This document shows positions 19,967 to 28,505 of a stretch of 64,000 bases of DNA, in pieces. Each line of letters begins with the position of its first letter. The stretch's first letter is position 1. The translations under genes and the position numbers were made by a program. A model generated the notes under the pieces. That model saw nothing but the letters and a program-made list of their open reading frames with translations, did not search any database and was not told the DNA's origin. The stretch comes from Pseudomaricurvus hydrocarbonicus (GTDB lineage: Bacteria; Pseudomonadota; Gammaproteobacteria; Pseudomonadales; Cellvibrionaceae). The DNA lies in assembly GCF_011602365.1 (NCBI RefSeq), contig NZ_JAAONZ010000003.1, forward strand, positions 248,001 to 312,000. The letters are read 5' to 3'.

Positions 19967-20061
19967 GCTTTGGCAGTAGACAGCTTTCAAGCGGAGGCTT
20001 CACAAGCTGCAAAGACAGACGTTAGCGATCCATCAGTACCTTGCGGCTGCAAGCGGACACA

Positions 20062-20994
20062 CTAACGGGCGGCTTGAGCTTTCTCAAACAGATAGATCAA
20101 ATCGCTGCGGTAACTGCCGAGCTTTTCAAATAACCGTTTGCGCTGCTTGTCGGACAGCGAAGCGTGCAGTCTACTGATCAAGATCATGGTTTGATGGCGG
20201 TTTTCGTCCAGCAACTGTTGATTGTCTGGTGTCCAGCGTGACGCTTCACCGGAAATCAAGTCATTGAGCTGTTGCTGCAGTTGTTCTTCAGAGAGGTTGA
20301 AGCGGTTTTGGAACAGTTGATCCGCTTTGTTCATCCACAGCCTTTTTTCCTGCATGTCGACTTCTGTTAAAAAGTGAAGGTTTTGGCTCCATTCGCGGAC
20401 CCAATGCTTCTGTTGCGGGTCCAGCCGCCCAATCCACGTTTTCGCCGTTTTTTCAAACCGTTTGGCCCGACGCTTGGTGCGTTCTTCCGGTGTTTTGTCC
20501 AGCACCGGTTCCGCTTCTTCTTCGATATGTTCATTCAGGTTGTGTTTGAATTCGGACCACTGCGCCTCCGAGATGGATAAAAAGAGCCGTTGAACGTCCG
20601 GTAGCAGGTAGTCAAGGCTGGCCAGCCACAGTTCGCTGGCCCTGGCGCCATAGACGGCCAATATTTCCGGCTCGATGCTGGCGTGTTGCAACTCGGATTC
20701 CAGTTCATCCACGGTGTTGGCGTAGGTGATCAGCTGGGTGTTTTGGTGCCAGAGGTGAAAGCGATCGAGCACCGTTTCCAGTTGGTCATCCTGAGACGGG
20801 CTGAGGGATATGTAGTCTTTTACTTGCCAGCCCAACCACCAATCCATAAACGGGTAACTGACCCTCAACGAGCAGTTGGTTAAGGTGAGGGCCAGCAGCG
20901 TAGCCCAGGTGAGGGCTTTCAGTTGTCGCAAAAGCCGCGCCCGGCCAGATCGAACAGAGCCAGAAAAGGGGGTGATGAAATAGGTCATATTCAT
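20062..20994 (-). CDS. DUF6279-like lipoprotein
   Basis: 310 residues. A lipobox-like LTNC places the lipidated cysteine at about residue 41, after a rather long basic N-region. The family pattern of an aromatic stretch (YPFMDWWLGWQVKDYISLS) straight after the cysteine is clear, followed by a long charged helical region. Members are found in many Gammaproteobacteria and have no known function. It is probably outer-membrane anchored. Confidence 0.72.
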   Translation of the reverse strand: MNMTYFITPFSGSVRSGRARLLRQLKALTWATLLALTLTNCSLRVSYPFMDWWLGWQVKDYISLSPSQDDQLETVLDRFHLWHQNTQLITYANTVDELESELQHASIEPEILAVYGARASELWLASLDYLLPDVQRLFLSISEAQWSEFKHNLNEHIEEEAEPVLDKTPEERTKRRAKRFEKTAKTWIGRLDPQQKHWVREWSQNLHFLTEVDMQEKRLWMNKADQLFQNRFNLSEEQLQQQLNDLISGEASRWTPDNQQLLDENRHQTMILISRLHASLSDKQRKRLFEKLGSYRSDLIYLFEKAQAAR

Positions 20995-21184
20995 CCCTTA
21001 AGTATAAGAGCATTATCGCAAAGGGGTTGGGCAATTGAGCTGTGGGTGTGGTAATATGCGCCGCCTGACAGTTCGAACGTTTGTTCGGGTTTGTGCAGTA
21101 AAGGTCTGTGTTGCTCTGAAGCGTTTTACGTCATCAGATTCAATTGGATCCGTGTAACTTGATAGCAGCAATCCAGGGAAGGTT

Positions 21185-21250
21185 ATGTTTCGTTGGTTAA
21201 ATATTAGCGAAATATATGGATGTCATAATAACAATAATTTAAATATATAG
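21185..21250 (+). CDS. Possible 21-residue leader peptide
   Basis: ATG 21185 to TAG 21250 encodes a 21-residue peptide ending in a run of asparagines (HNNNNLNI). AGGGAAGG sits just upstream. The DNA is strikingly A+T-rich compared with the rest of the window. The next gene starts six bases after the stop and lacks its own ribosome site, so translational coupling is plausible. This is a weak prediction. Confidence 0.35.
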   Translation: MFRWLNISEIYGCHNNNNLNI

Positions 21251-21256
21251 TGCTTT

Positions 21257-21664
21257 ATGAATACTCAAATACCGTTTGAGGCCGAGTCTGTGCAGTTGCA
21301 AAACCGCCTGGGCCGTCTGGTCGCCGTTACACTTCGATGTTTTGTTCGGGATGGCCGTTACAGTGTCATTTTGGTGGCATCGAATGAATTTCCCGCTCGC
21401 CAATTAACCAACAGCGCCGAGCACCTCGCTTATCAGTTGACCCAGCGTCTGGAAGTGCCGCCTGAAAAGGTGGATTTTATCCAGTTTCAGCCCGGTGAAG
21501 AGCCTGAGTGGTTTCGCTGGAGCTTTCAGTGGGTAGGGACCTCACCACTGCAAGGCAAAAGCCTGCCCATGAGCAGCGTATCCTGTGAAACGTTCCTGAT
21601 GCCGTTACTGGCTGAAGGCAGGATGGTGTCACTGTTGGGAGGCCGCGCGTCAGAGGTCGCCTGA
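21257..21664 (+). CDS. Conserved-looking hypothetical protein, 135 aa
   Basis: I do not recognise this protein. It has no signal peptide or membrane segment and reads as a small mixed alpha/beta protein with a tryptophan-rich centre (EPEWFRWSFQW). Codon use resembles its neighbours, but the 75 bases before it are very A+T-rich and no ribosome site precedes the ATG. The upstream short frame ends six bases before it. It is divergent from the lipoprotein gene and convergent with lnt. Confidence 0.6.
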   Translation: MNTQIPFEAESVQLQNRLGRLVAVTLRCFVRDGRYSVILVASNEFPARQLTNSAEHLAYQLTQRLEVPPEKVDFIQFQPGEEPEWFRWSFQWVGTSPLQGKSLPMSSVSCETFLMPLLAEGRMVSLLGGRASEVA

Positions 21665-21776
21665 CAAGGCCGATTTCTGTGGCACAGAACACCTTCCGGA
21701 CCACTCCTCGGCCTTTGGTTGAATGAAGCTCAGCGTCAGTGGCGAATTGAGGCCTGCCTTCTTGTGGGTTAAGCCC

Positions 21777-21844
21777 GGTTTGAGGGTTTGGCTGGCTTGA
21801 GAGTCAGCTCGGCTTGAGGATTGGGTCGGCTTTAGGGTCTAGGG
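21777..21844. repeat. Four 17-base degenerate tandem repeats across the lnt stop codon
   Basis: Units begin at 21777, 21794, 21811 and 21828, each close to GGCTTGAGGGTT on the + strand. The lnt stop codon (21839-21841) lies in the last unit. Confidence 0.8.
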
Positions 21845-23500
21845 CAATGCTCGCCGAGCGACAAGCCCCCTGACGCCCATCAACAGCAGAAAGCAGACGC
21901 CGATCAGGGGCAGGCTGCCCCAGCGCATGAACGGGGTAAAACCCTGCATGGGGGTGACTTCGCCCGTGATCACCGTTTGGACAAACTGCTCGCTGGTCTG
22001 CGTAAGCTGCCCTTTGGGGGTGATGAAGGCACTGATGCCGTTATTGGTGGCGCGGATGACCGGGCGACCTGTTTCCAGGGCCCGCATCTGCGCCATTTCC
22101 AGGTGTTGGGGTGGGCCCCAGGAGGCGCCAAACCAGGCATCGTTACTGATGGTCAGAATGACATCCCGGTTTTCACTGTGCCTGGCCACCAGATCCGGGT
22201 AGACAATTTCGTAGCAGATGGCGGTGGCCAAACGCAGGTTGGCAATCTGCAGCCCGGCTTGATTTTCGGGGCCGCGGTTAATGATGGAGGTGGGCAGGTT
22301 GAAGAACTGGATAAGGCCTCGCAGTACATTCTCCAGCGGCACATACTCCCCAAAGGGCACCAGGCGTGTCTTGTGGTAGATGCCTGCGGCCAATCCCAAC
22401 CCGGCGGCACTGTTGTAATAGTCGCCGCGCTGCTGGTCATCAAACAGAATGCCGGTGATCAGGGCGGTGTGGGTGGCGACCGCCTGCTGATTCACCTCCT
22501 CCAGAAACGGCAGGGCACGGTGGTAAAGCAGCGGAATGGCGGCCTCCGGCCAAATGACCCAGTCCGACTGCCAGGCGGGTTTGGACAATTCACGATAGCG
22601 CTCAAGGGTGGGCTGCAGAAAGCTGGGTTGCCACTTTTTCTCCTGTGGGATGTTCGCTTGCACAAGGGAGACTTGCTTGGGGGGGGCGGACGCGGTCGTC
22701 CATTCGATGCCCCGCAGTATCTGCCCCCCCCCCCAGAGGCCCGTCAGCACTGCCAGTGTGGTGATTTTGGCGGTCAGCTTTTGCCCCACCAGCAAATACA
22801 TCAAACCGCAGCTGCTCAGCAGAACCGCCAGTGACACGCCGTAAACACCGGTGACCGGCGCCCAGCCCGCCAGCGGGGTGGGCCATTGGCTGTAGCCGGC
22901 GAACAACCACGGAAAGCCGGTTAAAAACCAGCTTCGGCTCCACTCGCCCAATACCCAGATCAGGCTGAAGCACAGCAGGTGGGGGCCTAAAGGCATCGCT
23001 GAGCTGACTGACACGTGGGCGGCTGAACTCTGGTCGTTGGCTTTGGCTGTGGTGGCCTGCGCGGCTTTTTTGAACGCCCGCGGGTTCACGGTGCCGGGCT
23101 TAAAGCGGGGGTGCTGGAAAACTTTGGGAGTCCACACCGTCAAGGCAAAGGGAAGGGCGAAGACCAGCGCCAAAAAGCTGACGAACAGGGCGGTCAGTAA
23201 GGTCGCCAGCCAGAGGGGGGCATGACCATAATCGTGAATGCTGACATACACCCAGGAGGCGCCCACGGCAAATAAGCCCAGGCCAAAAGCGAAACTGATG
23301 TTGAAATTTTGCCTTATTGGTTGCTGCCACAACAGCAGGGCGAAACAGGCGGGTGTCAGGATGCTCAGCGGCCACCAGCCCAGTGGCGCGAGCGCCAACG
23401 GGGTAAGCCCGCCGGCACACAGAGCTATGGTTACCCGCAGCCATTGAGGAAGGTCCGCCAAACGACTGTTGGCAGTATCGGTGCGGGCGAGGGTTGTCAT
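21839..23500 (-). CDS. lnt: Apolipoprotein N-acyltransferase
   Basis: 553-residue inner-membrane enzyme that adds the third acyl chain to lipoproteins. It has an N-terminal multi-span region followed by a nitrilase-like periplasmic domain. The catalytic triad is readable: Glu in WPEAAIP, Lys in YHKTRLVPFGEYVP, Cys in AICYEIVYPDL. It is somewhat longer than E. coli Lnt (512) because of an extra loop around residues 125-165. It follows corC by eight bases, as in most Gammaproteobacteria. The lipoproteins in this window (GH20, LpoA, DolP, DUF6279-like) would be substrates. Confidence 0.95.
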   Translation of the reverse strand: MTTLARTDTANSRLADLPQWLRVTIALCAGGLTPLALAPLGWWPLSILTPACFALLLWQQPIRQNFNISFAFGLGLFAVGASWVYVSIHDYGHAPLWLATLLTALFVSFLALVFALPFALTVWTPKVFQHPRFKPGTVNPRAFKKAAQATTAKANDQSSAAHVSVSSAMPLGPHLLCFSLIWVLGEWSRSWFLTGFPWLFAGYSQWPTPLAGWAPVTGVYGVSLAVLLSSCGLMYLLVGQKLTAKITTLAVLTGLWGGGQILRGIEWTTASAPPKQVSLVQANIPQEKKWQPSFLQPTLERYRELSKPAWQSDWVIWPEAAIPLLYHRALPFLEEVNQQAVATHTALITGILFDDQQRGDYYNSAAGLGLAAGIYHKTRLVPFGEYVPLENVLRGLIQFFNLPTSIINRGPENQAGLQIANLRLATAICYEIVYPDLVARHSENRDVILTISNDAWFGASWGPPQHLEMAQMRALETGRPVIRATNNGISAFITPKGQLTQTSEQFVQTVITGEVTPMQGFTPFMRWGSLPLIGVCFLLLMGVRGLVARRALP

Positions 23501-23508
23501 GTTTGGGC

Positions 23509-24366
23509 TCAGCTGGGGGTGGAGAGTCGGACCAGGTGAATTTGGCGGTTGTCAGCGTAGAGAACACGGAATTGGTAGCCGTCGATATCGGCAACCTCAT
23601 TGCGTTGTGGCAAATGGCCGAAGGCGCGCATCAGAATACCGCCAATGGTGTCGAATTCGTCTTCATTAAAGCCCGACTCAAAGTACTCGTTGAAGTCTTC
23701 AATCGGGGTCAGGGCCTTGATGATGTAGTCGTTCTCGCCCACTTTGCGGATGAAGGCATCGTCCGTATCTTCATCGGTTTCATCTTCGATCTCGCCGACA
23801 ATCTCTTCGAGGATGTCTTCAATGGTGACCAGTCCGGAAATACCGCCATACTCATCAATGACCAGGGCCATGTGGTAACGGTTTTCACGGAATTCGCGCA
23901 GTAACACATTGAGACGCTTGCTCTCGGGAATGATCGTGGCCGGGCGAATGACGTTATCCAGCGCAAAATTATCAGTCCCGTTGAGGATCAAGGGCAGCAG
24001 ATCCTTGGCCAGTAAGACACCGCGAATATCGTCGGTCGACTCTCCGACCACGGGGAAGCGGGAGTGCCCGGATTCGATGACGAGAGGCAGCAGTTCAGAT
24101 GGCTGGGCATTGATATTCACCACCACCATCTGTGAACGGGGGACCAGAATTTCACGAACCTGCTGGTCGGCAACATCCAGTGCGCCCTGGATGATCTCCA
24201 GCTCTTCAGCATCGACGACTTTGTTTTCAGCAGCCTCTTTGATGATTTCGAGTAGTTCTTGCCGGGACTTGGGCTCGGCGGTAAAAGCGTTGAGCACTTT
24301 ATCGAGCCAGCTTTTTTCGGTCGGGCGGGTCGAGGTGGACTGACTACTCGGAGGGTCTTCGTTCAT
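23509..24366 (-). CDS. corC: CorC/YbeX CBS-pair protein (magnesium/cobalt efflux family)
   Basis: 285 residues. After a charged N terminus, two CBS motifs span about residues 70-190 (ILVPRSQM and LVTIEDILEEIVGEI), and a C-terminal CorC_HlyC domain ends the protein. There is no membrane domain, which marks the YbeX type. YbeX is linked to magnesium homeostasis and ribosome quality in E. coli. It lies in the usual order ybeZ-ybeY-corC-lnt. Confidence 0.93.
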   Translation of the reverse strand: MNEDPPSSQSTSTRPTEKSWLDKVLNAFTAEPKSRQELLEIIKEAAENKVVDAEELEIIQGALDVADQQVREILVPRSQMVVVNINAQPSELLPLVIESGHSRFPVVGESTDDIRGVLLAKDLLPLILNGTDNFALDNVIRPATIIPESKRLNVLLREFRENRYHMALVIDEYGGISGLVTIEDILEEIVGEIEDETDEDTDDAFIRKVGENDYIIKALTPIEDFNEYFESGFNEDEFDTIGGILMRAFGHLPQRNEVADIDGYQFRVLYADNRQIHLVRLSTPS

Positions 24367-24422
24367 GGCGCTGTTGATCTCCTGATCAATATACTGGGGT
24401 TTCCGGGGTTGATAATAGGGTG

Positions 24423-25010
24423 TTAGGCGATGGTTTCATAGGGGGGCGGGAAACCCAGCTCGCGCAGGATATCGGTTTCCAGTTGCTCCATGATTTCTGC
24501 ATCCGAGTCATTAATATGGTCATAACCGAGTAAATGCAAGGTGCCGTGTACCAGCATGTGAGCCCAATGGGCGTTCAGGGTCTTATTTTGCTCGCTGGCT
24601 TCCTCGGTGACCACGGGGGCGCAGATGACCAAGTCGCCCAGCAGCGGCAAATTCAGCTCGGCGGGCAGATCGGCAGGAAAGGACAGGACATTGGTGGGCT
24701 TGTCTTTCTGGCGATACTGATGGTTCAGTTGCTGGCTCTCTTCGCGGTCGACAATGCGGATGCTCAATTCCGCCTGTTCGCCAATGGCTTTTTGTGGCGT
24801 GCCATGTCGGCTGACCTGAGTCAGCGCGGCCAGGGTCCACTGTTGGAGCTGCGCTTCACTGGGGAGGTCACAGCCCTGGCTGGCGAACTGGATGTCCAGG
24901 CAGAGGTCCACGGCGGGCTCTTGGTTATCAATGTCTGTTTTCATCAAAGGCTTCTGGCTTGCCCCATGGGAATTATTGTTGAGTGGGGCTTCATTCAGAT
25001 CTCTGTTCAT
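24423..25010 (-). CDS. ybeY: Endoribonuclease YbeY
   Basis: Metal-dependent endoribonuclease for 16S rRNA 3' maturation and ribosome quality control. The zinc site [11 protein letters not shown] is complete near the C terminus. The ATG at 25010 gives 195 residues, while the family is about 150-160. The ATG at 24944 would give 173 residues and begins right before the conserved part, so the first 22 residues may not be translated. Neither start has a strong ribosome site. It is flanked by ybeZ and corC. Confidence 0.94.
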   Translation of the reverse strand: MNRDLNEAPLNNNSHGASQKPLMKTDIDNQEPAVDLCLDIQFASQGCDLPSEAQLQQWTLAALTQVSRHGTPQKAIGEQAELSIRIVDREESQQLNHQYRQKDKPTNVLSFPADLPAELNLPLLGDLVICAPVVTEEASEQNKTLNAHWAHMLVHGTLHLLGYDHINDSDAEIMEQLETDILRELGFPPPYETIA

Positions 25011-25026
25011 TATGTGTCATAAGTGC

Positions 25027-26175
25027 TCAATCTTGGCGGTTGCCCAGGCCAGATCTATTGGGCTGGGTATTGGCCTTATTGTCAGCTTCTTCGGAGGATT
25101 CGTAGGCTTCGACAATGCGTTGCACGAGGGGGTGCCTGACCACGTCTTTGGAATCAAAATGGGTGAAACTGATGCCGTTGACACCTTTCAAGACGTCAAT
25201 GACATGCTTCAGCCCGGAAGCGTGCCCGCGGGGCAAGTCAATTTGGGAAGGATCCCCGGTAATCACCGCGGTGGAGCCGAAACCAATACGGGTCAGGAAC
25301 ATTTTCATTTGTTCGCGGGTTGTGTTCTGGCTCTCATCGAGAATAATGAATGAATTGTTGAGGGTACGACCGCGCATGTAGGCCAGGGGGGCCACTTCGA
25401 TGACGCTGCGCTCAATCAATTTGCCCACGGTTTCAAACCCCAGCATTTCATAGAGTGCGTCGTATAGAGGGCGCAGATAGGGGTCGACCTTTTGTGACAG
25501 ATCGCCGGGTAAAAACCCCAGCTTTTCGCCGGCTTCGACGGCCGGGCGAACCAGCAGGATGCGTTCGATTTCGTCATTCAGCAGGGCTTCTACCGCGCAG
25601 GCTACCGCCAGGTAGGTCTTCCCTGTGCCCGCCGGTCCGACACCAAAGTTGATGTCGTGAGTCTGAATCGCGCGCACATAATCCTGCTGGTGCTGTCCGC
25701 GGGGTTTGACCGTACACTTCTTGGTGCGGATCAGGGTCAGCGAGTGCAGGTTGTCCTGATCTTTGGCCGGCTTTTGCTGGCCTGCAGGTTTTTGGGCATG
25801 GGTTTCTGACATCGTTGGCTCTTGCTCTGAATAAGGCGAATGATGGGGATTTCGGCTGTGGCTGGTGGATCCACGGTGACGTTCGTTCTGGGCTTGTTGC
25901 AGTGCCAGGTGGATGTCGTCCGGGGTTAATTCGGCGCCAGCATCGGTGTCGCGGTAAAGCGTTTTCAGCAGGTGACCGGCGATCCGTGAGGTCGCTGTAT
26001 CCCCAAAAATGGAAAACTGGTTGCCGCGGTTGCGAATTTCGATGTTCAAACGGCGTTCGATTTGTCGCAGGTGCTCGTCAAATTGACCACAAAGCGCGGC
26101 CAGTCTGCGGGTATTGTTGGGCTCTAGGTCAACCCGGTAAGGGCTGTCGGCCTGAATGGGGGAAGAAGTGTTCAA
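25027..26175 (-). CDS. ybeZ: PhoH-family ATPase YbeZ
   Basis: 382 residues. The P-loop GPAGTGKTYLA starts the PhoH domain, with the Walker B stretch FIILDESQNT and ITGDPSQIDLPRG. An N-terminal KH-like region is followed by a low-complexity linker (about residues 90-135) rich in Glu, Gln and Pro, which lengthens it over E. coli YbeZ. YbeZ works with YbeY in RNA processing. It is the first gene of the ybeZ-ybeY-corC-lnt run, separated from miaB by a hairpin-bearing gap. Confidence 0.94.
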   Translation of the reverse strand: MNTSSPIQADSPYRVDLEPNNTRRLAALCGQFDEHLRQIERRLNIEIRNRGNQFSIFGDTATSRIAGHLLKTLYRDTDAGAELTPDDIHLALQQAQNERHRGSTSHSRNPHHSPYSEQEPTMSETHAQKPAGQQKPAKDQDNLHSLTLIRTKKCTVKPRGQHQQDYVRAIQTHDINFGVGPAGTGKTYLAVACAVEALLNDEIERILLVRPAVEAGEKLGFLPGDLSQKVDPYLRPLYDALYEMLGFETVGKLIERSVIEVAPLAYMRGRTLNNSFIILDESQNTTREQMKMFLTRIGFGSTAVITGDPSQIDLPRGHASGLKHVIDVLKGVNGISFTHFDSKDVVRHPLVQRIVEAYESSEEADNKANTQPNRSGLGNRQD

Positions 26176-26289
26176 AATGTTAGTGTGGCCGTCCTTCGTT
26201 GCAAGTCTTTAGCGTAGATTACTCCAAATAGGGTCGCGAGGGGAGATCTATACTTCTGCTAATCGGTTCTAAAAAGAGTCTTCTTTATT

Positions 26290-26326
26290 CTGCCAGACAG
26301 AAGCGGGATGGCCTTCTGTCCGGCAG
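26290..26326 (-). terminator. Stem-loop between miaB and ybeZ
   Basis: Arms of 14 bases (26290-26303 and 26313-26326) pair at 13 positions around a nine-base loop. There is no clear U-tract on the - strand, so it could be a terminator, attenuator or processing site between miaB and the ybeZ operon. Confidence 0.45.
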
Positions 26327-26338
26327 CGGGTTCTCGTC

Positions 26339-26401
26339 GGTGGCAATGGCTTAGTTGTCAATGGCTTATTAGTTGTCAATCGCTCAGTTGGCAACGGCTC
26401 A
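26339..26401. repeat. Four tandem units, each opening with a stop codon, at the miaB 3' end
   Basis: Read on the - strand, the units are TGAGCCGTTGCCAAC, TGAGCGATTGACAAC, an 18-base copy opening TAATAA, and TAAGCCATTGCCACC. The first TGA is the miaB stop codon, and all later stops are in the same frame. Confidence 0.9.
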
Positions 26402-27766
26402 GGCATCATCCAGTTCAGAGCCGAGCAGGGTGCCGCGCAAGGAATTTGGCAACGCTTCTTCGATCAGGATGTCGGCAAATTTGCCAATCAGTTGGGGCTG
26501 ATCGCAGCGGAAATTCACCACGCGGTTGTTTTCGGTCCGGCCAGACAGTTGGCCCGGATCTTTTTTGGAGTAGCCACTCACCAGGACCCGTTCGGTATTG
26601 CCCACCATTTTGCGGGAAATCTCGAAGGCCTGCTGATTGATGCGCTGTTGCAGCATTTTCAGACGCTCCTTTTTGACCGCCTCAGGCGTATTGTCTGGCA
26701 GGTCGGCCGCAGGCGTACCTGGTCGGGGGCTGTAGATGAAACTGAATGACAGGTCGAAGCCGATGTCCTGAATCAGGTTCATGGTGCCTTCGAAGTCCGC
26801 CTCGGTCTCTCCGGGGAAGCCCACAATGAAGTCGGAGGAGAAACAGATGTCGGGGCGAATTTTTTTCAGGCGACGCATTTTGGACTTGTATTCCAGCACC
26901 GTATGACCGCGTTTCATGGCCATCAAGATGCGATCAGAACCGCTCTGGACAGGCAAATGCAGGTGACTGACGAGTTCGGGCACCTCGCCGTAGACGTCAA
27001 TCAGGCTGTCCGAGAATTCCACCGGGTGTGACGTGGTGAAGCGAATCCGGTCAATGCCATCGATGGCGGCGACATAGGTGATCAGCTCGGCCAGATCCAC
27101 CACGGAGCCGTCTGGGCCTTCAGCGCGGAAGGCGTTGACGTTTTGACCCAGTAAATTGACTTCGCGCACGCCCTGGCTGGCGAGGTGGGCCACTTCAGCC
27201 AGCACATCGGTCACCGGGCGGCTGACTTCTTCGCCGCGGGTGTAGGGCACCACGCAAAACGTGCAGTATTTTGAACAGCCTTCCATGATGGAGACAAAGG
27301 CGCTGACACCGTCCGCCTCGGGTGCGGGCAGATTGTCGAATTTTTCGATTTCCGGGAAGCTGATGTCCACCACCACGGCGCCATTGCCCTTGGGGGTTTC
27401 CATCATTTCCGGCAAGCGGTGCAGGGTCTGTGGGCCAAAGATCAGGTCAACGAAGGGCGCGCGCTTGGCAATGGCCTCGCCTTCCTGGCTGGCCACGCAG
27501 CCGCCCACACCGATGACGAGATCCGGCTTTTTCTCTTTGAGCTTCTTCCATCGCCCCAACTGGTGAAACAGCTTGTCCTGGGCTTTTTCCCGGATGGAGC
27601 AGGTATTGACCAGCAGAACGTCTGCTTCTGCAGGGTCGTCGGTGGGGATCATCTGGTGTGATTCACCCAGCAGGTCGCGCATACGATTGGAGTCGTATTC
27701 ATTCATCTGACAGCCGTGGGTCTGAATAAACAGCTTTTTAGTGGGCTTTTGCACCGAATCAACCAT
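26399..27766 (-). CDS. miaB: tRNA-2-methylthio-N6-dimethylallyladenosine synthase
   Basis: 455 residues from ATG 27766, the usual family length; the frame is open further upstream. It is a radical-SAM methylthiotransferase acting on adenosine 37 of tRNAs that read U-starting codons. Three N-terminal cysteines for one cluster lie in [15 protein letters not shown] and GVGGCVAS. The radical-SAM motif is CSKYCTFC, and a C-terminal TRAM domain follows. Context miaB-ybeZ-ybeY is standard. Confidence 0.96.
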   Translation of the reverse strand: MVDSVQKPTKKLFIQTHGCQMNEYDSNRMRDLLGESHQMIPTDDPAEADVLLVNTCSIREKAQDKLFHQLGRWKKLKEKKPDLVIGVGGCVASQEGEAIAKRAPFVDLIFGPQTLHRLPEMMETPKGNGAVVVDISFPEIEKFDNLPAPEADGVSAFVSIMEGCSKYCTFCVVPYTRGEEVSRPVTDVLAEVAHLASQGVREVNLLGQNVNAFRAEGPDGSVVDLAELITYVAAIDGIDRIRFTTSHPVEFSDSLIDVYGEVPELVSHLHLPVQSGSDRILMAMKRGHTVLEYKSKMRRLKKIRPDICFSSDFIVGFPGETEADFEGTMNLIQDIGFDLSFSFIYSPRPGTPAADLPDNTPEAVKKERLKMLQQRINQQAFEISRKMVGNTERVLVSGYSKKDPGQLSGRTENNRVVNFRCDQPQLIGKFADILIEEALPNSLRGTLLGSELDDA

Positions 27767-28080
27767 GAAACTACCTGTGTGGACCTGTCTGTATAGGGCT
27801 TTCTGTAGGTACCGGAAGAGCCCGGTACAATGAAACTGAAAGTTCAGCGCAAATCTGCTGAACAAAAATTAGCCAAAAAAACTTGGGGCGGGCATTATAG
27901 CGGTGACAGGCCCCATTGCCCATACGGCGGAAGGAATAAATCCGCTATTTTGTGCTATCCTTGCGCGCCCCGCCAGTGGTGAGGGGTGGTGCTTACCTTA
28001 AAGTGTAACGGCCCGTTAACGTCTTGCGGCGAGAGCCTAATGACGCAGAGTCTAACAGCATGGAATTTCAGAGCAGATTT

Positions 28081-28422
28081 ATGTCCGACAAGCCCATTTA
28101 CAAAGTCATTTTTTATAACCAAAGCCAAGTGTATGAGGTGTATGCGCGGGCTATTTATCAGAGTGATATGTACGGTTTTATTGAGGTCGAAGAGTTTATC
28201 TTTGGCGAGCGTTCTCAGATGATTGTAGACCCGGGCGAAGAAAAGCTGAAAAGCGAGTTTGATAAGGTCACCCGTTCCTATATCCCTATGCAGGCGATCA
28301 TTCGAATTGATGAGGTGGAGAAAGAGGGTCCGGTCAAAGTCACAGAGATTAAAGGGGGCGATAAAATTGCCCACTTACCCCGCTCCGGGGGAGTGACACC
28401 GCCCAAAGGCAGTGCAGATTAA
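28081..28422 (+). CDS. DUF1820 family protein
   Basis: 113 residues from ATG 28081; in-frame upstream ATGs at 28024 and 28060 are possible but give an unusual N terminus. It opens with YKVIFYNQSQVYEVYARAIY, characteristic of this small cytoplasmic family of unknown function widespread in Gammaproteobacteria. It ends before a strong bidirectional terminator. Confidence 0.8.
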   Translation: MSDKPIYKVIFYNQSQVYEVYARAIYQSDMYGFIEVEEFIFGERSQMIVDPGEEKLKSEFDKVTRSYIPMQAIIRIDEVEKEGPVKVTEIKGGDKIAHLPRSGGVTPPKGSAD

Positions 28423-28446
28423 CGGGTCAGACCCGTCAGATGTAAG

Positions 28447-28483
28447 CCAATAAAAAGCCCGGAATGTCCGGGCTTTTTATTGG
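28447..28483. terminator. Bidirectional rho-independent terminator
   Basis: A 17-base perfect stem with a three-base loop (ATG). The GC core GCCCGGA/TCCGGGC is flanked by A5 on one side and T5 on the other. It serves both the DUF1820 gene and the convergent TonB-like gene. Confidence 0.92.
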
Positions 28484-28505
28484 CTGTAACAGCGTAAGCT
28501 TTAAG

